64,000 nucleotides of DNA from Gnetum montanum (Eukaryota; Streptophyta; Gnetopsida; Gnetales; Gnetaceae): assembly GCA_015680685.1 (NCBI GenBank), contig MNCI01004501.1, positions 186,569 through 250,568 of the forward strand. Reading direction: 5' to 3'. Positions 45,287 through 57,740 of this stretch are shown in pieces; the first letter of the stretch is position 1; each line of letters starts with the position of its first letter. The notes under the pieces are model-generated. The model worked only from the letters and a program-made list of their open reading frames with translations. It made no database searches and was not told where the DNA came from. Made by a program: the position numbers and the translations under genes.

Positions 45287-46319
45287 CACAACCTCTTATC
45301 TTCTTAATTATTTATATTCATCATCAAATAAAGATGTTACCTTCTATCAAGTCATGTATGATAAGATACCAAATTTATCTCCCTTAAAAGTATTTGATTG
45401 TATTTGTTAAATCCACATTTCCAGTTTCCTAATAATGAAGCTTGATAATAAGACCATAAATGTATATTTGTAGGCTATGATCAAAGACATTCTTCTTACA
45501 AATGTTTTGATACTTTTGAGAGAGAGTTTATTTCCTCTCATAATATAAAATTTAATGATAATCTATATGTCTTCTCCCATTTTGAGAAGAGAAATGGAGG
45601 TGCAAGAAAATATCTCTACTACAAATTTGAAGAATAACCATTAGAGATACCCACGAGCATTGAGAGGATGTATTCATCCAATTAAATCCTTGATCAAAAC
45701 CTTGAAAATAAATTTACAAGAAGCATGAGCATGGCTCATGTTTCCTACACAGCCCTTATCCATGAGCCAAATAATGTTGAAGAGGCTCTACATTATAATG
45801 ATTTTGTAGCAAGACATGATGGACAAACCCAAACATGGACTCTTGTGGATAAACCCAAAGTAAAAATATTATTGATACTAAATGGCTTTATAAAACCAAA
45901 TTTAATGCATGTAGATTCATCAACTAGCTTAAAGCAAGGTTGGTAATGTGCGGTTTTAAGTAAATAAAAGGTGCAGACTCAAGAAATCTTTGCACCCATG
46001 GTCAAGTTTGAGACCATCAAACTTTTAATCTTAATTGCAGCTCATGATTTCAAATTACATCAAATGGATGTCAATTCAACCTTCCTCAATGGATATGTTG
46101 AGGAGGAGGTTTACATCAAAAAATTACTACGGTTCATTAAGAAAAATGAAGAGAATAAGGTATGCAAGCTCTAAAAGGCTTTGTATGGATTGAAATAAGC
46201 TCAAAGAGCTTAGTTCAAGATAATTAATCATTACTTACTAAATAGGAGCTAAAAATCATCTTTTATTGAGCCAACTTTGTACCATAATAATTTTGGCTTA
46301 ATTATAATTATTATTATTT
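45287..46319 (+). pseudogene. Ty1/copia pol, integrase C terminus to mid-RT
   Basis: Begins inside the integrase C-terminal region (KCIFVGYDQRHSSYKCFD, about 45,450) because the chromovirus cuts it on the left. Then EPNNVEEALHYNDF with TWTLVDKP, EIFAPMVKFETIKLL, DFKLHQMDVNSTFLNGYVEE and KALYGLK, the RT start of copia elements. Stops are frequent. It is interrupted at 46,320-46,324 by a solo LTR and resumes at 47,344. Confidence 0.85.
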
Positions 46320-46324
46320 CTTTC
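46320..46324. repeat. Target-site duplication of the solo LTR (CTTTC, left)
   Basis: CTTTC precedes the solo LTR and follows it at 47,344-47,348. Confidence 0.85.
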
Positions 46325-46351
46325 TGATGAGACGTGATTAGCATAGGCTGT

Positions 46352-46452
46352 GATATCGCGTATGCGATATCGCGTCCGCCGCGATATCACATCCCCCGCG
46401 ATATCGCATACACGATATCGCGTCTTCCCTACGATATCGTGTATGCGATATC
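46352..46452. repeat. GATATC palindrome array in solo LTR U3
   Basis: Seven GATATC sites start at 46,352, 46,366, 46,383, 46,400, 46,414, 46,433 and 46,447, spaced 14, 17, 17, 14, 19 and 14 bp, most inside GCGATATCGCG-like palindromes. The array ends 19 bp before the TATA box. Confidence 0.95.
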
Positions 46453-46470
46453 ATAGTCCGCCACCATATC

Positions 46471-46478
46471 TATAAATA
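46471..46478 (+). promoter_or_regulatory. TATA box of the solo LTR
   Basis: TATAAATA, at the same place relative to the palindromes as in the LTRs at 58,941 and 60,484. Confidence 0.7.
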
Positions 46479-47343
46479 ATATGCGGCTCTCCCTTGTTCG
46501 GGATCCTAGTTTAGAAGTAGTGAAGCTCTAGCAGTTTGATCCCTCCAGAGTTAGATTTTTTCCTGTGTCTGCCCACAGTGTGGTGAATGTGATTGTACGG
46601 TGTCTTTATTCGAGTGTGTCGTACTTGGACACACACATGATCGGGAATAAAGATCGAGATTACTTCATCATTGCAGCATTCACTTAGTTTATTTATTTCT
46701 TATTTATTTAATGTTATTTATTTCTTTCATAGCGCGGTGTGAGTACGACTTGACTACGAGCATCTACGAGTGTATACGGCTAGTTAAGGAATCGGTTGCT
46801 CATCGCGATTAGTCTCTCACCCTTAAACTCCTAGAAGTGGAACGAGTATGACTTGATTACGAGCATTTAAGTGTGACTACTTGGTAGCCCAATGGCGTAG
46901 CCAAGATCTGCGCTTGGTAATCCCAGTGGTGTATTCGGGATCTACACTTGGTAGTCCCAGTGGCGTACCTAGGACCTGTGCTTGGTAGTCCCAGTGGTAG
47001 TCGTGCATGAAGTCCAAGATGTGTACGGTTGATCAAGGAATCAATTGCTCGTCGTACTTAGGCTAGATTAGATTTTCTTACCCTCTTCCTCTTAGCTTAG
47101 ATTAGTTAATATTATTTTCCACTACCTTCAGGAGTAGCTTAGATTAGGAAACACATCATACACCTCATCTGGACTAAACCATACCTGACATATGCAATAC
47201 TAGTCCAAGTGGGAAGACAACGAACTACGTCCTAAGGATAACTATCTAGGTGCCACAACTAGTCCATCTGCGAAGTTTGACTGGATCGCGCATGCGATGC
47301 TCATTTTATACGGTTGAGTGTAGGGGTAACTCGCCACTCATCA

Positions 47344-47348
47344 CTTTC
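47344..47348. repeat. Target-site duplication of the solo LTR (CTTTC, right)
   Basis: Second copy of CTTTC; the copia frame continues from here with the YMDD motif. Confidence 0.85.
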
Positions 47349-48300
47349 TATATGGATGATATTATCTTCTTAGCTTCTTATGAGAAGCTTGTTATAGAAT
47401 TTAAAAAATCCATATCAATTGAGCTTCAAATGAAAGACTTGAGACATCTCAAGTACTTCTTGGAAATCCAAATGGACCAACTTGTTGATGAATCCATTAT
47501 TCTCCAGTAAGGAAAGTATATTGAAGGAATGTTACAAAGGTATGACATGAAGGACTCAAAAACTATAAGTTCTCCTCTTCTTTATAGCCTTAAACTTACT
47601 GAAGATCATGAGTCCCCTCTTCTAGATGCCACCTAATATATGAGGATCATTGGCTCCTTTAGGTTTTTTCTTTTCATATAAGACTAGATATTGAATACTC
47701 CACTTCCCTCTATAGCAAGTTCAAGGTTGAACCTATGTAAAGCTACTTAAGTTCTTTGAAACATCTTCTTAGGTATCTTATTTACACAAAAAATCTTATA
47801 TTACAATTTGCAAAAGGAGATAGTGGATTTGTTGCATATAGTAATGTAAATTGGGATGAAGAATTTGAAGGTCATAAGTCTAAAAGTAGTGCCATCATCT
47901 TCTATGATAATAACCCAATCTCTTGGAAGTTCATGAAGAAAACTTGTGGTAGCCTATTAAGCACTAAAGCATAGTATGTTGCCATAGGGAATTATTCCCA
48001 ACACATCGTATGATTAAAAAATATAGTTAAGAAGCTTAACTTTAAAATTGATAAGTCAATTATGTTGTATTTTGATTACACATCAACTATTATGCTCTCT
48101 AATGAACATATACTTCATAACAAGTCCAAACACATTGAAATCAAGTTTTAGTTTATCAAGGAGAAGGTTCAAGAGGGCATCATTATTTTCAAATATGTAA
48201 ATACTAAAGATTGGTTGGTTGATCTTCTCACTAAGAAGATCCTTCCTTATAATATGGAAATAATACGTCACAATATTCACATTATAAATATCAATCCTAC
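47349..48300 (+). pseudogene. Ty1/copia pol, RT active site to RNase H end
   Basis: Opens with FYMDDIIFLASYEKLV (RT YxDD box) and DLRHLKYFLEIQMDQ, then after frameshifts the RNase H: LKHLLRYLIYTKNL, GFVAYSNVNWDEEFEGHKSK, ISWKFMKKTCGSLLSTKA and NKSKHIEIKFXFIKEKVQEG, ending WLVDLLTKKIL. Several stops. A polypurine tract (AAAGGAGGGA, 48,308-48,317) follows. Confidence 0.85.
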
Positions 48301-48318
48301 ATAGTCTAAAGGAGGGAT

Positions 48319-48884
48319 TGTTAGTTACGTACCCTATGTAGGCTTTCTTTTTCTTTGTAAATATTGAATAAGTTTATTCTTGTTGTTAGGGAAATGTATT
48401 AGTACCTTGTGTGTACTATAGTCCATATGTTATGTGTTTGTATTTTTAAAAATTGAAGGAGACATTGGAAGAGAAGGGGAAAGTAGAAGAACCATGTGTT
48501 TAGGTACATGGGATAATTCTCCAGATTTAAATTTGTGGTAGATGTGGTAGATGGATGAAAGCCATTCACCTGTCTTGACTTAGTGGGTTCAATGACTTCT
48601 TTACACCTCATACCTTAATTAAAAATTTCCTAAATTATTTATCTTGTCTTCCACTAATAAGACCTCCAACTCCTATATAAAGAGGCTTGTGGAAGCTTCA
48701 TTTGAATGTGAAGTAGTTTTTGGTAAGGAGTGTTCTTAGTTTTAAGTGCTTCATTGATTATCTTATTTTAGTTTCTATTTTAAGTTTTTTTCATTTTTGT
48801 TTTGATTTTTTACATTTCAAAATTCTTATCATTCATGGTATTGATCCCTTCATTGTAAGCTTATGTTATTTTCAGAATCTAACA
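48319..48884 (+). mobile_element. 3' LTR of the copia element (566 bp)
   Basis: Starts TGTTAG right after the polypurine tract and ends CTAACA, its inverted match. TATA box TATATAAA at 48,674-48,681. The 5' LTR is not in the window, so the right end rests on the inverted ends alone. Confidence 0.65.
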
Positions 48885-50635
48885 AAATCTTGAAAAGTGA
48901 TAACTAATATATCTATCATATCTACCTTATCACAACATATTTTTGAGTGGTTCTTGTTCCATTTGAAAAGTGATGCTCTATAAGTAGTAGATAAATATAT
49001 TATTTATTATAATTTTTTAATGTTTCCTATTTTGTTTCAAAGCCAATGTATTTAGCTCCAAATGAAATTTAAACCCAAGATCATTTCTAGTATATAGATA
49101 TAGATGGATGAATCTGCATAACTAGATTTGATGCATTTTCAAATAGTCATGAAAGAGTAGCCTTTAGATCATATTTTCTATTACTTTTTTATGCATTTCT
49201 TGATTTGATGTTGTAGAAAATGTTTAGAGGATTTGAAAAATATATATATCAAAGGCTATCTTCTAATATTCTAGGGAGATATAAGCATTTTATCTTCTGT
49301 TTTTCAACCTTATAATTTTAGAATGTTTATAAGCTTGATTAAGGAGTTATCTTTTTCTCATCTTTCTCAAGATTGGTACCTAAGTATATAAGCTAGGCAT
49401 CTTCTATACTCCTGGAAGGCTTTCTCAAAAGCCAATAATATATAAAAATATCATTAATATTCTTGCATGCTTTTTTTACGCGAATAATTGTTTCATTACT
49501 TCAAGCATACATTCATAAATATATAATTATTAATTTACTCTATATGTATGCACTGTCTAGGATCCCTTATACCAAAATTATCAATAGGGAAAAAAGTTAA
49601 AGGGGCATTATTCTTATACGATGTATATTATATAAGATGTGTTTGATTTTCCACAAAAGTTCTAAAATATATATATAAGCTAACAGGTTAACTAGAAATG
49701 ATCTATTACCTTGTAATGTTGAATGAGCTTACTACTTAAATTATCAATTATATTCACAACTAAAAACTATTATTGTTGTGGTTACTGTAATATTCTTGCT
49801 TCTTTATTTGGAAGGGTTGGATACTCCTTGTTAAGTTCTTTGATAGATCACTTAAGTAAATGATATAACATCCTCATTAGTTCATATAAGTATAATTTTT
49901 TGTTAATTTTTATCTTGATTGTATAATGTATAAATTTATTAGAAATGTTTGGTTAAAGATCTATTATAGTTACAAATCATTATTAATAAAATATTTTCTA
50001 TAAATATTTTTTAGAGATAGAGATCATTATCAATAAAATATTATCTATTATAGACTGGTTATATTGTAGGATTTTATTTGAATGTTTAGTAGATGACTTG
50101 CACTTGTGTTTTATAACTAAAATCTAGTTTGATTAGTATGCATTGATGGATGATAACAATAACCTTGAAAATTTATCATACCATTTTGATTTTTTGCTAA
50201 TTAGGCTATTATAATACGTTTTTATACTATAAATTTAAACTCATGATGTTGTGGATGGATCTGTGTTTTCAAGGCTAATGGATACTATTATTTTAGACCA
50301 ATATTACTACTTCTTGATGCTACATCTACTAGGAAGCTACCTTCATGGCTTCATTGTTATCCATTCCATCTATTTTCTTAGTGCTTCCTCTAGTTTTTCC
50401 ATTACTGACATGGTGTGTTCCTTGTCAAAATTTTGACATAAAAAATAGAGCTCTTCAAAGAAATTAGGGCTTTTCTGCTTGATGTAATTGTATTTTTTAT
50501 TCGTTCTACAAGCATTTCTATAAGAGTTTTTATTTCTAATGTGAAACATGAAATTCCATATTAAAATATTTCCATGAAAGTTATCTACATGATATTTTAT
50601 ACTTTAGGAAAAAATTTGTCAATTTGTTTTACCTT
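48885..50635. other. AT-rich intergenic DNA
   Basis: No coding frame, RNA gene or clear repeat recognised; short open frames here have biased AT-rich composition and no domains. Confidence 0.4.
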
Positions 50636-50860
50636 CTTCTCTCTCATTCTAGCACATTTACCATTTGTCAATCTATGACCATGTATATGTTAATTTTTTT
50701 TTGTTTTATTCTTACTCATCCTAACTTATTTAGCATATTTTCATCTAAGACAATGAATTTGTCACTTTTTGTGCCTTATTCTCTCTCATCCCAACATATT
50801 TAGCATATGTTAATCTAGGAGATTGCATATGTTACTTTTTTTATCTTATTCTCTCTCATC
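50636..50860. repeat. 70-bp tandem repeat, 3 units
   Basis: TTATTCTCTCTCATCCCAAC-type units begin at 50,706, 50,776 and 50,846, exactly 70 bp apart, with a more diverged unit from about 50,636. Each contains a CACATTT/CATATTTAGCATA block. Confidence 0.75.
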
Positions 50861-51225
50861 TATTGATTTAGGATCTTCCATATGCTATTTTAATGAACTA
50901 TCACAGAAGATATGTCTAGTTTCAGAGCATCTAAGCTCTACATATAACATATTTCTTTTCTATCTTCCATTTGTCATTATGGCTTCTATATTGATAATTA
51001 TTAATTCTTGTCAATGTTTGAAAATAATTTTTGCAAATAGTAACAAAAGGTTAAAAAATTTAGAAGATATGAGAAACTTTTCAATGAAATTATTCATTGT
51101 GATGTTGCTATAACATAATTCCAAAAAATTCTAAAATATTTATTATTTTTACCTTATTTAATAGTTAAATATAGTCTCTGTATAATTTAGGCATAGTATC
51201 TCAAAAATCAGTGTCTTTAAGAATG
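50861..51225. other. AT-rich DNA between two repeat fields
   Basis: A 96-codon open frame at 50,823-51,113 is Leu/Ile/Ser-rich, begins inside the repeat and has no recognisable domain. I see nothing else. Confidence 0.35.
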
Positions 51226-53110
51226 GTTGCTCACCCAAGTAACCTCCAAGTTATAAGGTGTTAATTCAAAACATACCTAAATAATCACTAGTATTATAGT
51301 AGTATTCATCAAAGTGAAAATAATAGAGTAACTAAATTATGTTGCTTAGTCAAGAAACCTTTAGATAATGCCCTTTAGGATGTGAAAATTTCCTAACCAT
51401 ATACTTTAGAGTTGTTGGTGACAATTAAGTTAGAAAACACAAAAGGGTTTTTAAGAAATGTTGCTCAATCAAGAAACCTACAAACTATAGTAAGATAAAA
51501 TTCAAATGGGTTGCTAGGTCAAGAAACCTTCAAATTATAAGCTATTCAATGAGTTTATTATAAATTACTCTTATGTTGAATTTATAACATACTATAAGAG
51601 AAAGAAAATCATATTATTTTCTTGAGATATCTCCCTATACATCATCACATATACAAAAAAAAAAACATACTTATTTGTGTAATCCATTCATTATGTTCGT
51701 AAAATTAAATAGACACTCGTATATAATATCAAGTCACAATGCTCAGTTAAGCAACCTTTATAGTTATCATATAGATAGTTTTTCTGATCATGCAATATAT
51801 ATTATAATAGGTTATGTTAGATATAATATACATTGCTTAGTTGATAAACCTTTATAGTTAGCATAGTGATAAGTTTCTCAATCATGCATGTTAGATAGTA
51901 TTTCTATAGTATCCATGTGTGTAAGGTTTCTTGTTCATATATGTGTAAGTATTCATGTATTAGATGACCCATTTGTGCATATTATGAATTTTTGATCCTT
52001 GATTATGAGGTATCCTTATTGATGATAGATCCATAAGTTGCTTGATCTTGCATGTTATGAAATATTGATAGAAGTTATTATATACATTTTGTATAGTAGG
52101 ATACATGTAACATATATTTACAACAAACTACAAAATAGATAAAATCATATTATTTACATTAGATATCTCTCTGCTTAGTTGAGAAACCTTTATAGTTATC
52201 ATATTAATAGGTTGCCCAATCATACAAGATATATAATCTATGATAATGTGTTATGTTAGATATAATCTACGTTTCTTTGACAACATACTTGCAAGTTTCA
52301 TGATTTTGCATGTTACAAAATGCTAATAGCATGTCTTATATACATTTTATATAGTAGGGTACACATGTATTTACAATAAACTAGAAAAGAGATCTACATG
52401 TAAGTCATCATTTATTAGGTTGGTTAAGAGAAATTTTAATTAATGATAAATCTATATGTTGCTCAATCATGCATGTTACAACATGCTCATGAGATTGCAT
52501 ATCTACCTTTTTATTTAACAAATACACATGAACCATACTGTATAGTAGGGTAAACATATCTTGGATTTAGAATAATCTATAGAAGAGAAAAATTGACATG
52601 GGTTTCTTAACTGAGAATCTTGTACGTCAATACATATACAACAAAAACATGCTTGTTTGAGCAACCTATTCATTATGTCTACAACCTTGGACAATTTTGC
52701 ATAGGCAATACAAAGTCACAATTAGCTTGGTTGCTTAGTGAAGCATTCTTTATAGTTAGGATATTTATAGGTTTCTTGATTATTCAAGATATATAATAAC
52801 ATGTTATGTTGGATATAATCTACATTTCTTGGTTGACAAACTTTTTTATTCAACTAATTTACATGAATCATATTGTATAGTATACGCATAACTTGGATTT
52901 ATAACAACCTCAGTTGCTCAAGTGAGCATCCTATACACTAATACATCTACAAAAAAAATAAAAAAATTGCTTTTTTGAGTAATATGTTCATTATGTCTAC
53001 AAGCTTGGGTAGTTATGCATAGATAATATGAAGTCATACTTATCCAGGTTACTCAATTAAGTAGTCTTTCTAATTAGGATATTGACATGTTGTCCAATCA
53101 TTCATGTTAT
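51226..53110. repeat. Degenerate satellite-like repeat field
   Basis: A motif close to TTGCTTAGTTAAGAAACC followed by TTTATAGTTA recurs at about 51,226, 51,338, 51,460, 51,508, 51,742, 51,831, 52,172, 52,730 and 53,039. A second motif, TTCATTATGTCTACAA, recurs near 51,690, 52,672 and 52,988. Where best preserved the two keep a period of about 310-320 bp. Strongly diverged. Confidence 0.6.
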
Positions 53111-53174
53111 AATGTTGATATTTTTCCTATTTACCTTCTAGGATCAAATTGGAAAGATTATTTAAAATCTGAAT

Positions 53175-54153
53175 ATGGAAATGAATCCTAGTAAATCATG
53201 GTACATGTCAATCATGAAGCTAGAGGAAAGAGACAAGGATATTCATATATTCATCAAACTAATGAATAATAATTTCTATTACGATGAGGAAATTGTGGTT
53301 GTTGCAAGTGTTCAAAAAAATGTCACAATATATATTCAAGCAAAGAAGCTAATATTTGCAACCAAAGTAATACTACATTATGGACACTTAAAACTATTAA
53401 CATAGAATGAACTAAATCAAGTGCTACTATGAGAATATATGAAACAAAAAAATTGACTTAGACTTTAATGAGCATGAGGTTGTTGCATATGTGAAAAGGT
53501 TCCTATAACAAAGGAGCATTATGAAAACATCATTGGTTATTCTTTACATGAAAGATCATATGAATTAGCTATATGTCATACAACAAGCTTTTTCTAACAT
53601 ATCGATTGAGAACTTTTAAGGTTCATCTTATAGTATTCACTAAGGGATCTTCCATGATCACTCCTTTTAAAGGAGTAAACAATTTTGATTCATGTAGCAA
53701 GAGAGAAGCTAGAGTTTCCAATAAGGAAATCAAGGTAAATAAAATATAGAGAGAATTTTTCATCCAATTTTTTTTGCAAGCTACCAAATTAAAATTGACC
53801 ATTGTAATCAAACTATAGGGAAGTTTAGAATTAGAGTAATGAGCATGAACTATGTTGAGGAGCTTCTTATATCAATGACAAAAAATCTTATTATTGTTGT
53901 AAACTACTACATACTCATGGCATACAAGATCTCTAGTGCTAAGGTTCTCATATTGCTGAATGAATTTGAGATCCATGGAGAAGATGTTCAATTTTTAATT
54001 TTGAATGATCAATACTCAATTCATGCTACAAAGATTCTTCTTGAAAAAGATTATATTGAGATGTCAGTAAAGATTCATTATAGGGTTCTTCAGGTCAAGC
54101 TTCTTAAAGCAAAGACTTTAGATTTCATTATCACTAAATTTTTTTATTCTTAG
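53175..54153 (+). other. Possible decayed coding sequence, unknown
   Basis: Two open stretches, 53,175-53,405 (76 codons) and 53,839-54,153 (104 codons, with EIHGEDVQFLILNDQYSIHA), with a less open part between them. Codon content is less biased than in neighbouring DNA, but I recognise no family. Confidence 0.2.
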
Positions 54154-57100
54154 AACCAAGTCCAAGGAATAAAATATGTTCCTTATGTGGATATGTTATA
54201 ACATTCTAGGAGCTATCTCTCTTAGAATAAGATTTGATAATTATCAATTAGAGGGATCTTAAAATAGCTAGAGCTAATATATGATAACCTTAAAATTATG
54301 TTCATGTAAATGAGTTATGTTTATTCCCTAAAGTAATCTATTTAAATAAAGATATATAACTTTTATTAAAGAATTAACATCTCATATATCATATTTCTTA
54401 TTTATTTATTATTAATGTGCCAATGTTCAAGGATCGTCAAGGGCAATAATTTTTTTTTTAAAATTTGATGATGCTATTTACAAGAAATGGAATAATATTT
54501 TTACTATGTATCAAAATGGGACTCTACAATTTTGCTTCATGATTTTCTCTTACGAGAACTTTAAGGAAAATAATCTTAAATATATAAGTACCAATCTATT
54601 CCATCCACTTCAAGATCTCAAGTAACATGAAATTGAAATGTGCTTAAATGATACTTAGTAGACAAATGTATTTCAATCATCTCAAGGAAAAAGTTAAGTC
54701 ATAAAAATTAATAATTAATAGGATGGTCAAACTAGAGAAAAAATATGATCAGATGAAGCATTCACATTCATTAAAACTTACTCTAATTTAATTTTTCATC
54801 AACAAGGATTCATCTATTGATCATTGCACAAACCTCAATGTAGATAATGTTTGAAATGGATATTGAATTATACTAATTTATCTTCTAGTTTAATTCCAAT
54901 AAAATCTAGTTGAGTTTCATAATATATTAATTTATACTATCTTTTGTTACTTTAGATATTCAATTGATGATTATATGTTCATGCACTTGCTTGGAAATGT
55001 TGAGTTTACTAAAGAACTTAAACATAAGTCATCCATTCAATCAATGTTACATCAACATTTGAAATCTCTTAATTTTGAGGAGAACATAGATACAACTATC
55101 TAGCCAATTGATAGTGTATTTTGTTATATTAGCATAGAAATTTATCATTTATTTAAATTTTTTGTTAATGAATTAAGAACTTTTAGTATATACAATAACC
55201 TTTCATTCAAATATTGTAAGAGTTATCATTACAGAAAGGAAGAATATGTATGCTTTTCTTTATTATTTCTTCACACCAATAGAAATAGTCGAATTACTAA
55301 AGGCATTCATAGAATATGACTACAACATTAAGAAGAAAAATTCAATTGATGTCTAGTTAATCAAAGATATCCTTGTAGATGGTGCTATTCCAAAAGATGC
55401 TCACTACAACTCATGTAAATTAGTTTTCTTTTGGATCATACTAATCGATTTCCTTCTAAAGGATGAAATTTTACCAATATTATCATCTTCATGATATCAT
55501 TATTCTGTTACAACGATATACTAAAAGCATTACATGCATACAATGGCATCGGTATTATCTCTATGCACGATGATGATCTACATTACCTTTTATGGAATGC
55601 AATAGCAAAAAAGTTAAACTCAATAACTAGTAAAGGAATAATAGAAGAATATTTTGAAAATTAAAGATGTCTATAAGAATATTATAATAATTTTGAAGGA
55701 TAAGTCAACTAATAAAGTACATGAGGCTATTAAGAAAAAATTGCATAATTTCTTTATTACTATTTTCTATTAAAATACCTTTACCGTTACTAACAAATTT
55801 ATTATAATCAAGAGACTTATGTGTTGGATGTTAATGATGATCAAAATTAAGAAGAAATGGAAGGTGATGAGGTTGAAAAACAAGTGAAACTTTAAAGTCC
55901 TCCTTTTGAATTATTCTTATACTTCTTTTAGAATTTGTATCTACTTTGAAATTTCAGACGTTTAGAAAAAGGAAACTGAATTACAGAGAGAAGATAAAGA
56001 TGATGAGCATATAGAAATAGACGAAGACATGGTAACTCTATATTTTTATTAAGATAATTCCTACCATTTGAAATATTTATTTAATAATTAATCCTAATTG
56101 TTAATCTTTACTATTTTAATTATGAAATGCATGAAACCTCTACTTCATTTAAATCACTAGGATGAAACATAACACATAAAGGATTAAGAAGTAAGTGTAA
56201 TGAAACTACAAATCTATTATTTGATTTTTATAATTAACCATTTATTGACCAATAGATTTAATGGATTTCATTATTTCTTCTTCACAAAAGAATTACATCA
56301 ACATTGAAGATGATAAAAAAGTTAGTGTTAAACCCTCAAATAAATAAAAAATAAAACATTGAGATAATGTATGAAATAGATTTTATATCTTATAATTTTA
56401 TATTTTTTGATATACTTAATTATATATAAAAGTTTTGGTAGGTTCGTACTAATGAGAGCAAGAGTTCTGTCTGATAAACAAAGTATAATCCTATACTCAC
56501 TATACTTTGATAAAATTACTTATCTCATCCATTTTATTATTTCATGACATTACATTGTATGACCTTGATAGAGTCATTAACTCTACATAAGAATCACTCA
56601 CCATAATGATCTTTATGTTAACTCCTTTCTTAATATTCATTTTATTAACATTATTCCAAGACATCTAATATGTTTGCTTGAATTAGTTACGTCAAATATA
56701 CTAGAAAATCATGTTAATTTAAAGAGTTAAATGTCTAAATTAATGTATTCATGTCATTTGAATGAATTAAAAGAAATACTTGAAAGAGGTAATTATTCAA
56801 AATTTATGATTCAGTGTTTTTGCCAAATGCTGTGATGAGATATTGATTTCTATAGAAGGTGATGTCATCACAAGAAAGGATTCATTAAGTCTAAAATTGA
56901 AAATAAGGGATACCTAACATAATATTTAGATACCATTTTAAGAAGATGTAATTAATTCCAAAATTTTATTCAATATATTATTTATTGATCCATCATTATT
57001 ATCTAAATTATATAAAAGAAATAAAGAGACTGATGATAAGTTAAAGTTAAGACAAAGTATCTTGATATTGATTCAACAAATAGGTGTTACATTAAAAAGT

Positions 57101-57700
57101 TATAAGAAATTATTTTTACCAGTAAACATCTGGATTAGAAGAAGTTTGTTTCATTGGATACTTATTGTTATGGATATGTTGGGAAGTATAATATTAATCA
57201 TGGATCATATTTATAGTAATATTAAATGCAATGAGCATATTAATGTTCTTTACAAGTACCTTGAGGAGGAACATAATGTTCAAAATAGAGAGAATCAATT
57301 TTACTAGGAACTATGGAGATAATTATTTTAGAGAAATATTTTGAGGGAGATAAATGGATATGATTATGTTGTTTATGTTTTGCTTTATGTAATTAAGATT
57401 ATAACTAAGATAAAAGTAGCATTTAAGACATTAGATGTACTAATGTATAGGAGGAGAATCTTATGCGATATATTAAATAGCTCTAACTAGCATAAAAGAT
57501 GATTACAATGTTGAATAACTATAAATTTTTATGAATTAAAATTCTTAGTTTATCTATTTTCAATTTTAATTATAGTAAGTATTATAATTTTCAATACACA
57601 TGACATTTTGATGTTTACCAAAAAATTTCAGTATGCATCTAAAAGATGCTAATGTCCATAAATATATTTTATTATATCTTAAATTGAAACTATGATAAAA
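54154..57700. other. AT-rich DNA with possible exon remnants
   Basis: Mostly non-coding. A charged stretch near 55,970-56,030 (KKETELQREDKDDEHIEIDE) ends at a GT and might be an exon; another open piece is 57,062-57,307 (81 codons). If real they could be upstream parts of the FCP1-like pseudogene that follows. I cannot connect them reliably. Confidence 0.2.
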
Positions 57701-57740
57701 TTTGTTGATGTATGTACCATGGATAGTTATAAATATAATT

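Larger units (their letters stand above)
46325..47343 (+). mobile_element. Solo LTR of the Athila-like family (1,019 bp)
   Basis: Starts TGATGAG and ends CTCATCA, flanked by CTTTC on both sides, and interrupts a copia RT between two conserved motifs. It has the family's TATA box (TATAAATA, 46,471-46,478), AATAAAGATCGAGATTAC near 46,649, the 'CTTGGTAGTCCCAGTGG' repeats (46,890-46,995) and CAAGTGGGAAGAC. CpG-rich segments such as GATATCGCG are still intact, unlike in the other copies, so it is the best preserved family member here. No internal region remains, so it arose by LTR-LTR recombination. Confidence 0.9.

Noticed and set aside
56840-57340. Possible THO-complex-like or other host gene fragment
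   Set aside because: A vague resemblance in a few hydrophobic stretches only; no motif could be fixed.
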